Part shown: one piece after another, positions 51,836 through 64,000 of the stretch
Position numbering within the stretch: position 1 is the stretch's first letter
Layout: every line of letters begins with the position of its first letter
Source of the DNA: Piscinibacter gummiphilus
GTDB taxonomy: Bacteria > Pseudomonadota > Gammaproteobacteria > Burkholderiales > Burkholderiaceae_C
Direction of reading: 5' to 3'
Length of the DNA: 64,000 bases
Assembly: GCF_032681285.1 (NCBI RefSeq)
Contig: NZ_CP136336.1
Span: forward strand, 855,001 to 919,000
Translations under genes and position numbers: made by a program
The notes under the pieces: generated by a model
Databases searched by the model: none
The model's input: the letters and a program-made list of their open reading frames with translations, nothing else
What the model was told of the DNA's origin: nothing

Positions 51836-52969
51836 ATGCTAAAGCCCTACGCGTGCGACCCCGCCTTCACGCGCGGCCGGCGGCATGCAGAGCCGCCCGC
51901 TCCCACGCGCAGTGACTACCAGCGAGACCGCGATCGCATCGTGCACAGCACGGCGTTCCGCCGCCTGGTCTACAAGACCCAGGTCTTTCTCAACCATGAG
52001 GGCGACCTATTCCGCACCCGACTGACGCACTCCCTTGAGGTCGCCCAACTGGGCCGTTCGATCGCCAGGACACTTGGGCTCAACGAAGACCTGGTAGAGG
52101 CCATTGCGCTGGCGCACGACCTCGGCCACACCCCGTTCGGCCACGCGGGGCAGGATGCGCTGGACGACTGCCTGCGCGAGGCCGATCCGGAGGGTGGTGG
52201 TTTCGAACACAACCTGCAAAGCCTGCGGGTCGTCGACACGCTGGAAGAGCGCTACCCCGAATTCGATGGCCTCAACCTCACGTTCGAGACGCGCGAGGGC
52301 ATCCTCAAGCACTGCTCTTTGCGGCATGCCAAGGCACTCGTCGCAAACGAGCCCGATGGTGTGGCGCGGCGATTCGTCGACCGCACGCAGCCGAGCCTCG
52401 AGGCGCAGTTGTGCAACATCGCCGACGAGATCGCCTACAACGCGCACGACGTGGACGATGGTGTGCGCTCCGGCTTGATCGACATGGAGCAGCTCGACGA
52501 GGTGCCGCTTTTCGCGCGCTTCCGGCGCGAGGCCGTGGCACAGCACCCGACGCTCGCGGGCCGGCGACTGCTGTTCGAGACCATCCGGCGCATGCTGTCC
52601 GCGCAGGTCTATGACGTGCTCGAAGCGACCTCGCAAGCGCTCGACGAGGCTGCACCTACAAGCGTCGACCAAGCGCGACGCTCGCGGCCCCTGGTGTCCT
52701 TCACCGAGCCGATGGCCACCGACAGCCAGGCGCTGAAGCGCTTCCTGCGAACGAATCTGTACCGCCACCCCAAGGTTGTCGCCACGACCGACAGCGCCAA
52801 GCAAGTGATCCGCGACCTGTTCCAGGCGTACCGCACCGACTTTTCGGAATCGGCGCAAGGGCGCTTCGAGCCCTCGCCCCGCGGCATTGCCGACTACATC
52901 GCCGGCATGACCGACCGCTACGCCCTCAAGGAACACGAGCGCCTTACCGGCCGTCGCCTCTTCGATTGA
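51836..52969 (+). CDS. dgt: Deoxyguanosinetriphosphate triphosphohydrolase-like protein
   Basis: 377 residues, HD superfamily. The metal site is made by the HSLEVAQLG and AHDLGHTPFGHAG motifs and a later Asp in NIADEIAYNAHDVDD. This is the shorter dGTPase type 2 group (about 370-380 residues) rather than the E. coli Dgt of 505; members release triphosphate from dNTPs and affect dNTP pools. Follows aroB by 22 bases, as in many Burkholderiales. Confidence 0.93.
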   Translation: MLKPYACDPAFTRGRRHAEPPAPTRSDYQRDRDRIVHSTAFRRLVYKTQVFLNHEGDLFRTRLTHSLEVAQLGRSIARTLGLNEDLVEAIALAHDLGHTPFGHAGQDALDDCLREADPEGGGFEHNLQSLRVVDTLEERYPEFDGLNLTFETREGILKHCSLRHAKALVANEPDGVARRFVDRTQPSLEAQLCNIADEIAYNAHDVDDGVRSGLIDMEQLDEVPLFARFRREAVAQHPTLAGRRLLFETIRRMLSAQVYDVLEATSQALDEAAPTSVDQARRSRPLVSFTEPMATDSQALKRFLRTNLYRHPKVVATTDSAKQVIRDLFQAYRTDFSESAQGRFEPSPRGIADYIAGMTDRYALKEHERLTGRRLFD

Positions 52970-52973
52970 CGCC

Positions 52974-53657
52974 ATGGCCCGGCTGACGCGCTTGTGCATT
53001 CCCGGCTGGCCGCACCTCGTCGTGCAACGGGGCCACGATCGCGGGCTGGTCTTCGTGGATGACCTCGACCGCGCGCTCTTTCGCGATCTTCTCCAGGAGG
53101 CGGCGCTTCAGCATGGCGTTCAGCTGCATGCGTATGGACTGCTGGAGCACGAGGTGCGCCTGCTCGCCAAGCCGATGGCCGCCGATGGCCTCAGCAAACT
53201 GATCCAGGCAATCGGCCGCGGGTATGTGATCCGCTTCAACCGCAGGCACGGCCGGCGTGGGGCGCTGTGGGAAGGGCGGTTTCGGGCGACGGTGGTGGAG
53301 CCGGAACAGCACTTGCTTGATTGCATGCTGTTCGTGGAAGGCGCGGCTGACGGTGGGCCGAGCGGGCAGCAAGAGAACGCTTGGTGCAGCGCGCCCCACC
53401 ACCTCGGGGCAAAGGTGGACCCGCTGGTGACGGAGCCAGCCCAATATTGGGCGCTGGGCAACACCCCATTCGACCGCGAGGCAGCTTATCGCCACCTGTA
53501 TGAGCAGGCGCTCACAACCAAGAAAATCGAAGAGATTCGCGGGGCGCTGAGCGCGGGCTGGCCTCTTGGAACGCCGGCATTCCGGCACGCGCTGGAAGAT
53601 CAGACGGAACGACGTTTGACACCGCTACCCCGCGGTCGTCCGCGAAAACTTGCCTGA
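52974..53657 (+). CDS. REP-associated tyrosine transposase-like protein with lost active site
   Basis: 227 residues with the Y1_Tnp/TnpA-REP scaffold: MARLTRLCIPGWPHLVVQRG (family start 'PRxxxPGxxxHVxxRG'), FRDLLQEAA, LHAYGLLEHEVRLLAKP, IRFNRRHGRRGALWEGRFRA. In active members the fourth motif reads NHVHLL; here the two metal-binding His positions are Glu60 and Arg62. The downstream segment that normally holds tyrosines (YLLxCxRYIExNP) reads HLLDCMLFVEG, with His113 and Phe120. It therefore cannot carry out the usual HUH chemistry, yet the frame is intact and it starts 4 bases after dgt. This suggests domestication, perhaps for nucleic-acid binding (inference). Confidence 0.85.
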   Translation: MARLTRLCIPGWPHLVVQRGHDRGLVFVDDLDRALFRDLLQEAALQHGVQLHAYGLLEHEVRLLAKPMAADGLSKLIQAIGRGYVIRFNRRHGRRGALWEGRFRATVVEPEQHLLDCMLFVEGAADGGPSGQQENAWCSAPHHLGAKVDPLVTEPAQYWALGNTPFDREAAYRHLYEQALTTKKIEEIRGALSAGWPLGTPAFRHALEDQTERRLTPLPRGRPRKLA

Positions 53658-53662
53658 TTGTT

Positions 53663-53714
53663 CTGTCCCTAATTTTTGCATACCTGTTTGAGGTGGATGT
53701 TAAATTGGGGACAG
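53663..53714. repeat. REP-like inverted repeat behind the transposase-like gene
   Basis: CTGTCCCTAATTT (53663-53675) is matched at 12 of 13 positions by the inverted AAATTGGGGACAG (53702-53714), with a 26-base spacer. The CTGTCCCC-AATTT word is common around this class of transposase genes in proteobacteria. It begins 5 bases after the transposase-like stop and lies in the gltB promoter region. I saw no second copy in the window. Confidence 0.7.
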
Positions 53715-53791
53715 ACACCCTTTATTTCGATTGAACGGTCTGCTGCGCCGCAGTATTCTCGGGACATCCCCGTTTCGAGATGGAGTGCGCC

Positions 53792-58549
<4,758 letters not shown>

Positions 58550-58581
58550 GCGTTCAGTAGCAATTCGAACGAGACACGATC

Positions 58582-60060
58582 ATGGGAAAAGTCACCGGCT
58601 TCATGGAATACGAGCGTCTGGAAGAGGGCTACGAGCCCGTCCAGAAGCGCCTGAAGAACTACAAGGAATTCGTCATCGGCCTCAAGGAAGACGAGGCAAA
58701 GGTCCAGAGCGCACGCTGCATGGACTGCGGCACGCCGTTCTGCAACAACGGCTGCCCGGTCAACAACATCATTCCGGACTTCAACGACCTCGTGTACCGC
58801 AATGACTGGCAGAACGCCTGGGCCGTGCTCGACTCCACCAACAACTTCCCCGAGTTCACCGGCCGCATCTGCCCCGCACCGTGCGAGGCCGCCTGCACGC
58901 TGAACGTGAACGACGACGCGGTGGGCATCAAGAGCATCGAGCACGCGATCATCGACCGCGCTTGGGCGGAAGGCTGGGTGCAGCCGCGCCTGCCCAAGGC
59001 GAAAACCGGCAAGAAGGTGGCGGTGGTCGGTTCCGGCCCGGCCGGTCTCGCGGCTGCGCAGCAGCTGGCACGCGCCGGCCACGACGTGACCGTGTTCGAG
59101 AAGAACGACCGCCTCGGCGGCCTGCTGCGCTATGGCATCCCCGACTTCAAGATGGAGAAGTCGCACATCGACCGCCGCACGGCGCAGATGGAAAAGGAAG
59201 GTGTCGTCTTCAAGACCGGCGTGCTGGTGGGCAAGCTGCCCGAAGGCAGCAAGGTCACCAATTGGGCGAAGGAAACGATCTCGGCCGAAGAGCTGCAGCA
59301 GCAGTTCGACGCCGTGCTGCTGGCCGGGGGTGCCGAGCAGTCGCGCGACCTCCCCGTGCCGGGCCGCGACCTCGATGGCGTGCACTTCGCGATGGAGTTC
59401 CTGCCGCAGCAGAACAAGGTCAACGCCGGCGACAAGCTCAAAGACCAGCTGCGCGCCGACGGCAAGCACGTCGTCGTGATCGGCGGCGGTGACACCGGCA
59501 GCGACTGCGTGGGTACGAGCAACCGCCACGGCGCGAAAAGCGTGACCCAGTTCGAGCTGATGCCGATGCCGCCCGAGCAGGAAGACAAGCCGCTCGTGTG
59601 GCCCTACTGGCCCATCAAGCTGCGCACGAGCTCCAGCCACGAAGAAGGCTGCGAGCGCGAGTTCGCCATCGCCACCAAGGAATTCATCGGCGGCGAAGGC
59701 AAGGACAAGGGCAAGGTCAAGGCGCTGAAGGCCGTCCGTGTGGAATGGCAGGGCGGCAAGATGACCGAGGTGCCTGGCTCCGAGCAAATCATCCCGGCCG
59801 ATCTGGTCCTGTTGGCGATGGGCTTCGTGAACCCGGTGGCCAGCATGCTGGAGTCCTTCGGTGTCGACAAGGACGCGCGTGGCAACGCCAAGGCGACGAC
59901 CGACTTCACTGGCGGCTACGTGACGAACGTGGCCAAGGTGTTTGCGGCGGGTGATGTGCGCCGCGGGCAGTCGCTCGTGGTGTGGGCCATCCGCGAAGGG
60001 CGCCAGGCGGCGCGGGCTGTGGACGAGTTTCTGATGGGGGTGAGCGACCTCCCGCGTTGA
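58582..60060 (+). CDS. gltD: Glutamate synthase (NADPH), small subunit
   Basis: 492 residues. N-terminal 4Fe-4S region with [17 protein letters not shown] and [15 protein letters not shown]-binding [22 protein letters not shown]-binding [10 protein letters not shown]-terminal FAD segment [22 protein letters not shown]. It feeds electrons from NADPH to GltB. 32 bases after gltB, same operon, closed by a strong terminator. Confidence 0.98.
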   Translation: MGKVTGFMEYERLEEGYEPVQKRLKNYKEFVIGLKEDEAKVQSARCMDCGTPFCNNGCPVNNIIPDFNDLVYRNDWQNAWAVLDSTNNFPEFTGRICPAPCEAACTLNVNDDAVGIKSIEHAIIDRAWAEGWVQPRLPKAKTGKKVAVVGSGPAGLAAAQQLARAGHDVTVFEKNDRLGGLLRYGIPDFKMEKSHIDRRTAQMEKEGVVFKTGVLVGKLPEGSKVTNWAKETISAEELQQQFDAVLLAGGAEQSRDLPVPGRDLDGVHFAMEFLPQQNKVNAGDKLKDQLRADGKHVVVIGGGDTGSDCVGTSNRHGAKSVTQFELMPMPPEQEDKPLVWPYWPIKLRTSSSHEEGCEREFAIATKEFIGGEGKDKGKVKALKAVRVEWQGGKMTEVPGSEQIIPADLVLLAMGFVNPVASMLESFGVDKDARGNAKATTDFTGGYVTNVAKVFAAGDVRRGQSLVVWAIREGRQAARAVDEFLMGVSDLPR

Positions 60061-60078
60061 GCACCTGTTCTCCATTTA

Positions 60079-60104
60079 AAAAGGCGGGCATGTGCCCGCC
60101 TTTT
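60079..60104. terminator. Bidirectional terminator between gltD and pilY1
   Basis: AAGGCGGGC pairs with GCCCGCCTT (9 bp, extendable by flanking A/T pairs) around ATGT. The A-run on the left and T-run on the right make it work for both converging genes, gltD on the plus and pilY1 on the minus strand. Confidence 0.9.
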
Positions 60105-60137
60105 GTCTGGAGCCTTCCCAGGCCCCGGGGTTGTCGA

Positions 60138-63100
60138 TCAATTGCTCAGTGTCTGGATCTCGCGCCAGTTAAGGCGGCCAGGCGGCTTGCCTGGGGGCGG
60201 TGCGCTTCGGACTTGGCTGAGACCGCCTCGGTCATCGCCGAAGATGATCTCGCGCTTGCCGTTCACGCTCAGGTCCTTGATGTCGGTCACGTTGCTGGCG
60301 ATCTGCACGAAGGGCAGACGCTCGTTGGTCACCGACGAGAGCAGCAGCGACTGTGCGTTGTAGAAGTCCACGCCAATGATGCGGCTGGTGCCGGTGGGAC
60401 TGCAGGGGTCGTTCACCAAAGCAACTGCCACGAAGGTCACCGTACCGTAGAAGGTCGACGGAACCGTGACCACCCGGTACGGCGGGCCAGACGCCGTGGC
60501 CGCATCAAGTTCGTTGATGTTGATGTACCAGCCGCGCCGGGTCGAATAGTCGATGGTCGGCGGGTTCACCGGGTCGGTGGTCCGGACCAAGTTCGACTTG
60601 CTGACCGGCGCCGAGATGGGGGCGAATCCACCATCTCGCCCGTTACCGTCGGTGATGGCATAGAAGCTTTGATATTGGGTCGAGCCGATGTCGGTCGTGT
60701 CGAGCAGCTTGCCCGTGCCAACCATCACGAAGCGGGTGTTGGTGCGCGGGTCTACTTCGATGACGGGGCGGGCGGTGATGGGTTGCCGAGCGCCGTTGTC
60801 GTCGGTGGCGATGGCAAGCAGCTCCGGTGCAGGGTAGTTGCCAGTGAGGCCGGTCAAGTTCACACGCCAGACGTTTCCGTCGAGGTCGACGGCATACAGC
60901 GTGTCCATGATGTTGGCGTCGTAGCGCTCGACATAGCCATTCACCTGTGCCAAGCCGTTGCTCGACGTCGGCGTGGCAATCTTTTCGAGCAATTCGCCGG
61001 TGCGCGGGTTGACGAGGTAGATGTAGCCGAAGCTGCTGCCGTTGTTGTAGCCCGACGTCAGCACAACCACCCAGCCGTACTTGCGGGTCTTGCCGATGAG
61101 CGGGGCGCCGTAGCTGTACCCCATGTCCGGGTCGGTGAACTCCCAGAGGACTTTGCTGACGAGATTGCCCTCGCTGGTCGCATTGAAGTCCGGGTTGGTC
61201 ACGTCAAGCGCGTAGAAGCTCTTGCCGCCTTTGCCGAGGCCGCCGACGAGAATGGTCCGCCAATCGGGGGCCGTGACGAGCGGGTCGGGGTTGCGGGTGT
61301 TGTGGAAGTCGACGTCGAAGGTGACAGGGGTCGCGTTCACGAAATACTTGTGCACATAAGGCGAGCGGCCCAGGGCCGCCAGCCCGTTGACTCCGGGGGT
61401 GTTGGTTGCCCCGTTGAGTAGTACGGAGGGTACGTAGGCGAAAAGTTCGCTCCCGCCGGCGGCGGTGAGCGTGCCGTCGATCGCGTGCAGCATGCCGTCG
61501 TTAGAACCGACGTATACCACGGTGCGGCGGCTCTGGTTCGCGACCTTGAAAGCGCCGTAGCCCGGGTTGTCGGCATCCGAGAACGGATAGTCGGGTTTGC
61601 CGACCGGCACGGCCTTCGATCCTTCGATGTCGCCGACGAGCGTGGAGCGCGTGCGGTAGGCACGGGTGCTGCCGGTCGCCGTCGAGTTGATCTCGTTGGT
61701 GCGATCACCGCGGAGATAGTTGAGGTAGTTGGCGCTGTCGTTGTTGGTGTCGTAGGCGGTGTCGAGCGTGGCCAGCTGTGCATTGGTCAGGCGGGAGCCG
61801 CCCGTCGCACGGAATGCCACGGCGGTGCGCGAAACCGGGTCCCAGCTTGCGATGCGGCGCCCGGTGTTCCAGCCCCCGCTGCTGGCCTGGGTTTCGAGCC
61901 GGTTCGAGAAGTACCAGACGGGCGGCTGCTCCAGCACCGGGTTTCCAGTGACGGTATCGAAGTTCAGGACATTGGCCTGGACTTCGCCGGTCCAGCTCTG
62001 CGAGTCATAGAGCGTGCTGTAGCTAGCGTTCCCGGTCTGCGCTACCTGGGGCAGCGTGGTCGAGAACGAGGTGGTGTAGGCGCGGATGCGCGACGCGATG
62101 TCAAAGAAGGCCCGTGTTAGGCCGGCGATCATCTGGTCCGGCGCGCCTGCGGTGAAGTAGTTGTCGGGGCGTGGCCCGCCCCCATCCGGCAGGGTGTCGG
62201 CGTTGGTGTGCCACCAGGCCTGAGGCAAGGCCGTAGTGCGCGTGGCAGGGTTGAAGCCGTCCGGCACCTCGAAGCCACCGTACTTCGCGGCCAACAGGAA
62301 CTGGTTGTTCGGCTTCAGTGTCTGGTACTCCATGACGTCGAGCCAGTAGGTGGAGATCGTCTGCATGCCAAGCGTATTCGGCTGCGAGTTGACGTCAGGA
62401 CGGATGTCGCGGGTGTGTACGTCGTAGGCAATCCCCGCCATCAGCGCGCTGTTGTTGGTGCAGCAGCCGTTGTAGGGGTTGACGGTGCCCAGCGATGCCC
62501 CCAGCCCTTCCATCACGCCGATGCGATTGGTCGCGGTGACGGCATTGATCGTGTCGCCAAAGCTCGGCTTGGCCGGCTCATTAGCGGTGAGGGACCCCGC
62601 GCCCGGGACGTTCTTGTCGGCGTGCGTGTTGGTATCACCGATCCCCAGGATGAAGTTGCGCTGGCAGGAATATTGGATGGGATCGTCCCAGTTTGTGATT
62701 ACCGGGAAGTTGTCCACCCACTGCGCCCGCATGCCGGGGCCAGCGTTGCCCACGTTCGTCCAGGTGTCGATGTTGCCGAGATTCTTAAAGTAACGTACGG
62801 CAGCGTAGTAGAGCTCGCCGACCGGGTCATAGGTCTTGTAGGACCCCGAAGCGCCGAATTTATTAAGGTAGTTGATGACACCGCTGTTGGCAACCGGGGT
62901 GTTAAAAATGGTCGCTGTGGTGGCGGCGTCAGCGGCGTCAGGGTTGAGATTGAAAACCCCTGTGGTGGCACTCCACTCGCGCACCGGGTTGGCAGTGGGC
63001 GGGGATCCCACGACCGGCTGGGTCGGTCCGACGAACTTCTGCCGGGCGCGCAGGACGCCACCGTCGCGCTGCACATTGCCGTCGTTGAGATAGCCAAAGG

Positions 63101-63932
63101 CGCTGTAACGAATGCGGTCGGAATACTGCTGGATCAGCCCTTCGGGCTTGTAGTTCGAGGCGTACGCCCTGCAGTTCGATTCGATGCCGACGGCGCTGTC
63201 GCAGACCTTCACCCGGCCGAATACTTCATAGACGACGTTGTTGGCGCCGGTCGTGTTGTTGTAGTGAACCGGAGTCGTGCCGTTGGTGAGGTTGCTTTCG
63301 TTGTTGCTGAAGCGCAGGCGATTGCCCATGCTTTCCACTCGCATGTAGATCCGCGACAGTGATGTGAGCGGCGTGGCGCCCGTGAGCACGGTGCTGTTCG
63401 TGATCGAACGATTCGGGAAGTTGCCGGTGCCGCCTTGGCCAGAGGCCCAGGCCTTTTCAAGGACCGTGAGCGTCGCGGTGTCGATGACGCGCGATCCGCC
63501 CGTCAGCGCCCAGCGGAACGGGTCGATGGTCTGCATCGTCGCCCAGTTGAGGAAGTTGCCGCTCCACTGGCCGGTGCAGGTGTGCGTAGCCGACGCCATG
63601 GCCACCGGATAGAAGTAGCTGTCTGGGGCGGCGGTGTTGGGCGCGGTGGTGCTGTCCGTCGCGCTCGAGCGATAGCTGTAGCACTTGGCGGGGTCGAAGT
63701 AGCCGAGGTAGGTCCTGGCGTTCGAGTAGTTGCCGATGTGGGCAACGCTCACCGCGGTCGGGAACTCGACCGACAGAGCCAGCGCCAAGTTGCCGGGCAC
63801 TGGGTTGTTGGTGAAGAGCGGTTGGTCGGCGAGCGGCGTCTGTGCCTGCACGATCGAACCCACCGCAACCAGGGTGCTGGCGCCAAGGGTCACGAGTGAC
63901 CGACGCAGCGAGCTAAGGGTGTACTGGAACAT
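60138..63932 (-). CDS. pilY1: PilY1/PilC-like type IV pilus tip and biogenesis protein
   Basis: 1264 residues from the ATG at 63932. Signal peptide ending SIVQAQ near residue 31. The N-terminal ~780 residues are Thr/Asn-rich and lack a recognisable MIDAS (DxSxS), so the von Willebrand A domain of Pseudomonas PilY1 is absent or unrecognisable. The C-terminal ~470 residues form the conserved PilY1 beta-propeller: VVYVGSNDGMLHAIDG, then LVSKVLWEFTDPDMGYSYG, and a calcium-type loop in TLYAVDLDGNVWRVNL. It would sit at the pilus tip and act in adhesion and extension/retraction balance. It starts 8 bases after the preceding gene, as in minor-pilin operons. Confidence 0.92.
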   Translation of the reverse strand: MFQYTLSSLRRSLVTLGASTLVAVGSIVQAQTPLADQPLFTNNPVPGNLALALSVEFPTAVSVAHIGNYSNARTYLGYFDPAKCYSYRSSATDSTTAPNTAAPDSYFYPVAMASATHTCTGQWSGNFLNWATMQTIDPFRWALTGGSRVIDTATLTVLEKAWASGQGGTGNFPNRSITNSTVLTGATPLTSLSRIYMRVESMGNRLRFSNNESNLTNGTTPVHYNNTTGANNVVYEVFGRVKVCDSAVGIESNCRAYASNYKPEGLIQQYSDRIRYSAFGYLNDGNVQRDGGVLRARQKFVGPTQPVVGSPPTANPVREWSATTGVFNLNPDAADAATTATIFNTPVANSGVINYLNKFGASGSYKTYDPVGELYYAAVRYFKNLGNIDTWTNVGNAGPGMRAQWVDNFPVITNWDDPIQYSCQRNFILGIGDTNTHADKNVPGAGSLTANEPAKPSFGDTINAVTATNRIGVMEGLGASLGTVNPYNGCCTNNSALMAGIAYDVHTRDIRPDVNSQPNTLGMQTISTYWLDVMEYQTLKPNNQFLLAAKYGGFEVPDGFNPATRTTALPQAWWHTNADTLPDGGGPRPDNYFTAGAPDQMIAGLTRAFFDIASRIRAYTTSFSTTLPQVAQTGNASYSTLYDSQSWTGEVQANVLNFDTVTGNPVLEQPPVWYFSNRLETQASSGGWNTGRRIASWDPVSRTAVAFRATGGSRLTNAQLATLDTAYDTNNDSANYLNYLRGDRTNEINSTATGSTRAYRTRSTLVGDIEGSKAVPVGKPDYPFSDADNPGYGAFKVANQSRRTVVYVGSNDGMLHAIDGTLTAAGGSELFAYVPSVLLNGATNTPGVNGLAALGRSPYVHKYFVNATPVTFDVDFHNTRNPDPLVTAPDWRTILVGGLGKGGKSFYALDVTNPDFNATSEGNLVSKVLWEFTDPDMGYSYGAPLIGKTRKYGWVVVLTSGYNNGSSFGYIYLVNPRTGELLEKIATPTSSNGLAQVNGYVERYDANIMDTLYAVDLDGNVWRVNLTGLTGNYPAPELLAIATDDNGARQPITARPVIEVDPRTNTRFVMVGTGKLLDTTDIGSTQYQSFYAITDGNGRDGGFAPISAPVSKSNLVRTTDPVNPPTIDYSTRRGWYININELDAATASGPPYRVVTVPSTFYGTVTFVAVALVNDPCSPTGTSRIIGVDFYNAQSLLLSSVTNERLPFVQIASNVTDIKDLSVNGKREIIFGDDRGGLSQVRSAPPPGKPPGRLNWREIQTLSN

Positions 63933-63940
63933 GGGGTGCC

Positions 63941-64000
63941 TCACTGAAGCGTGAAGGTGGTTTGATAGAACGCCAGGGTGCCCTTCGGGCCGGTGGCGCG
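63941..64000 (-). CDS. C-terminal end of a probable PilX-type minor pilin accessory protein (runs off window)
   Basis: The last 19 codons of a minus-strand gene: RATGPKGTLAFYQTTFTLQ and a TGA. PilX proteins end in a similar 'ARAxGxxGTxxxxQ(S/T)TF' beta strand, and pilX normally precedes pilY1. The 8-base spacing to pilY1 supports an operon. The identification rests on 19 residues plus context. Confidence 0.55.
   Translation of the reverse strand, partial: RATGPKGTLAFYQTTFTLQ

Noticed and set aside
53663-53714. CRISPR or phage attachment site reading of the CTGTCCC dyad
   Set aside because: Only one inverted pair, no direct repeats or spacers, and no integrase; a REP-like element fits better.

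Overview
The window is a GC-rich chromosomal segment from a betaproteobacterium of the order Burkholderiales. The evidence is gene content and order: a DppBACDF-like porin/peptide-uptake block, lptM divergent from cyaY, PBP1A facing away from pilMNOPQ, then aroK-aroB-dgt and gltBD, plus a complete type II secretion locus. The protein style resembles the Rubrivivax/Leptothrix/Rhizobacter/Piscinibacter part of the order; the genus is inference. No rRNA, tRNA, CRISPR array, intact insertion sequence or prophage was seen. No gene-free stretch reaches 300 bases.

Layout. 1-7.4 kb is mixed metabolism: the tail of an amidohydrolase, an AlkB-like dioxygenase, a secreted unknown protein, an SDR with a small partner, a membrane diguanylate cyclase, an aldo/keto reductase, a hydroxypyruvate isomerase-like protein and a cytosolic-type 5'-nucleotidase. 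7.4-11 kb holds a small orphan protein, an OmpR-type regulator overlapping a hybrid PAS histidine kinase, and a single-domain globin. 11.2-17.6 kb is a type VI secretion toxin island (VgrG, phospholipase D effector, Sel1-repeat lipoprotein). Its distal part has visibly lower GC than its surroundings. Upstream on the same strand is a Lon-like AAA+ ATPase without a protease domain.

18.9-30.2 kb is a whole type II secretion system. gspG-H-I-J-K and gspL-M-N-D-E-F run on the minus strand and gspC is divergent from gspG across 48 bp. 30.2-34.3 kb has an unusual CobT-family protein, threonine ammonia-lyase (ilvA) with a strong hairpin terminator in its upstream region that may end a small RNA, an OsmC-family protein and the ubiquinone hydroxylase Coq7. 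34.5-41.2 kb is an outer-membrane porin followed by a five-gene peptide-type ABC importer, a plausible outer-to-inner membrane uptake route.

41.2-60.1 kb is housekeeping: lptM, cyaY, mrcA (PBP1A), pilMNOPQ (type IV pilus alignment complex and secretin), a small lipoprotein, aroK, aroB, dgt, a transposase-derived protein that has lost its catalytic residues and is followed by a REP-like inverted repeat, and gltB-gltD (glutamate synthase). A bidirectional terminator separates gltD from a convergent pilY1, which is preceded by the last codons of a probable pilX-type minor pilin running off the window.

Most promising for follow-up are the T6SS effector/immunity island and the VgrG tail domain, the CobT paralogue with altered active-site motifs, the candidate CCTCC-rich small RNA or attenuator upstream of ilvA, and the degenerate REP-associated transposase. 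None is proven new by sequence reading alone.
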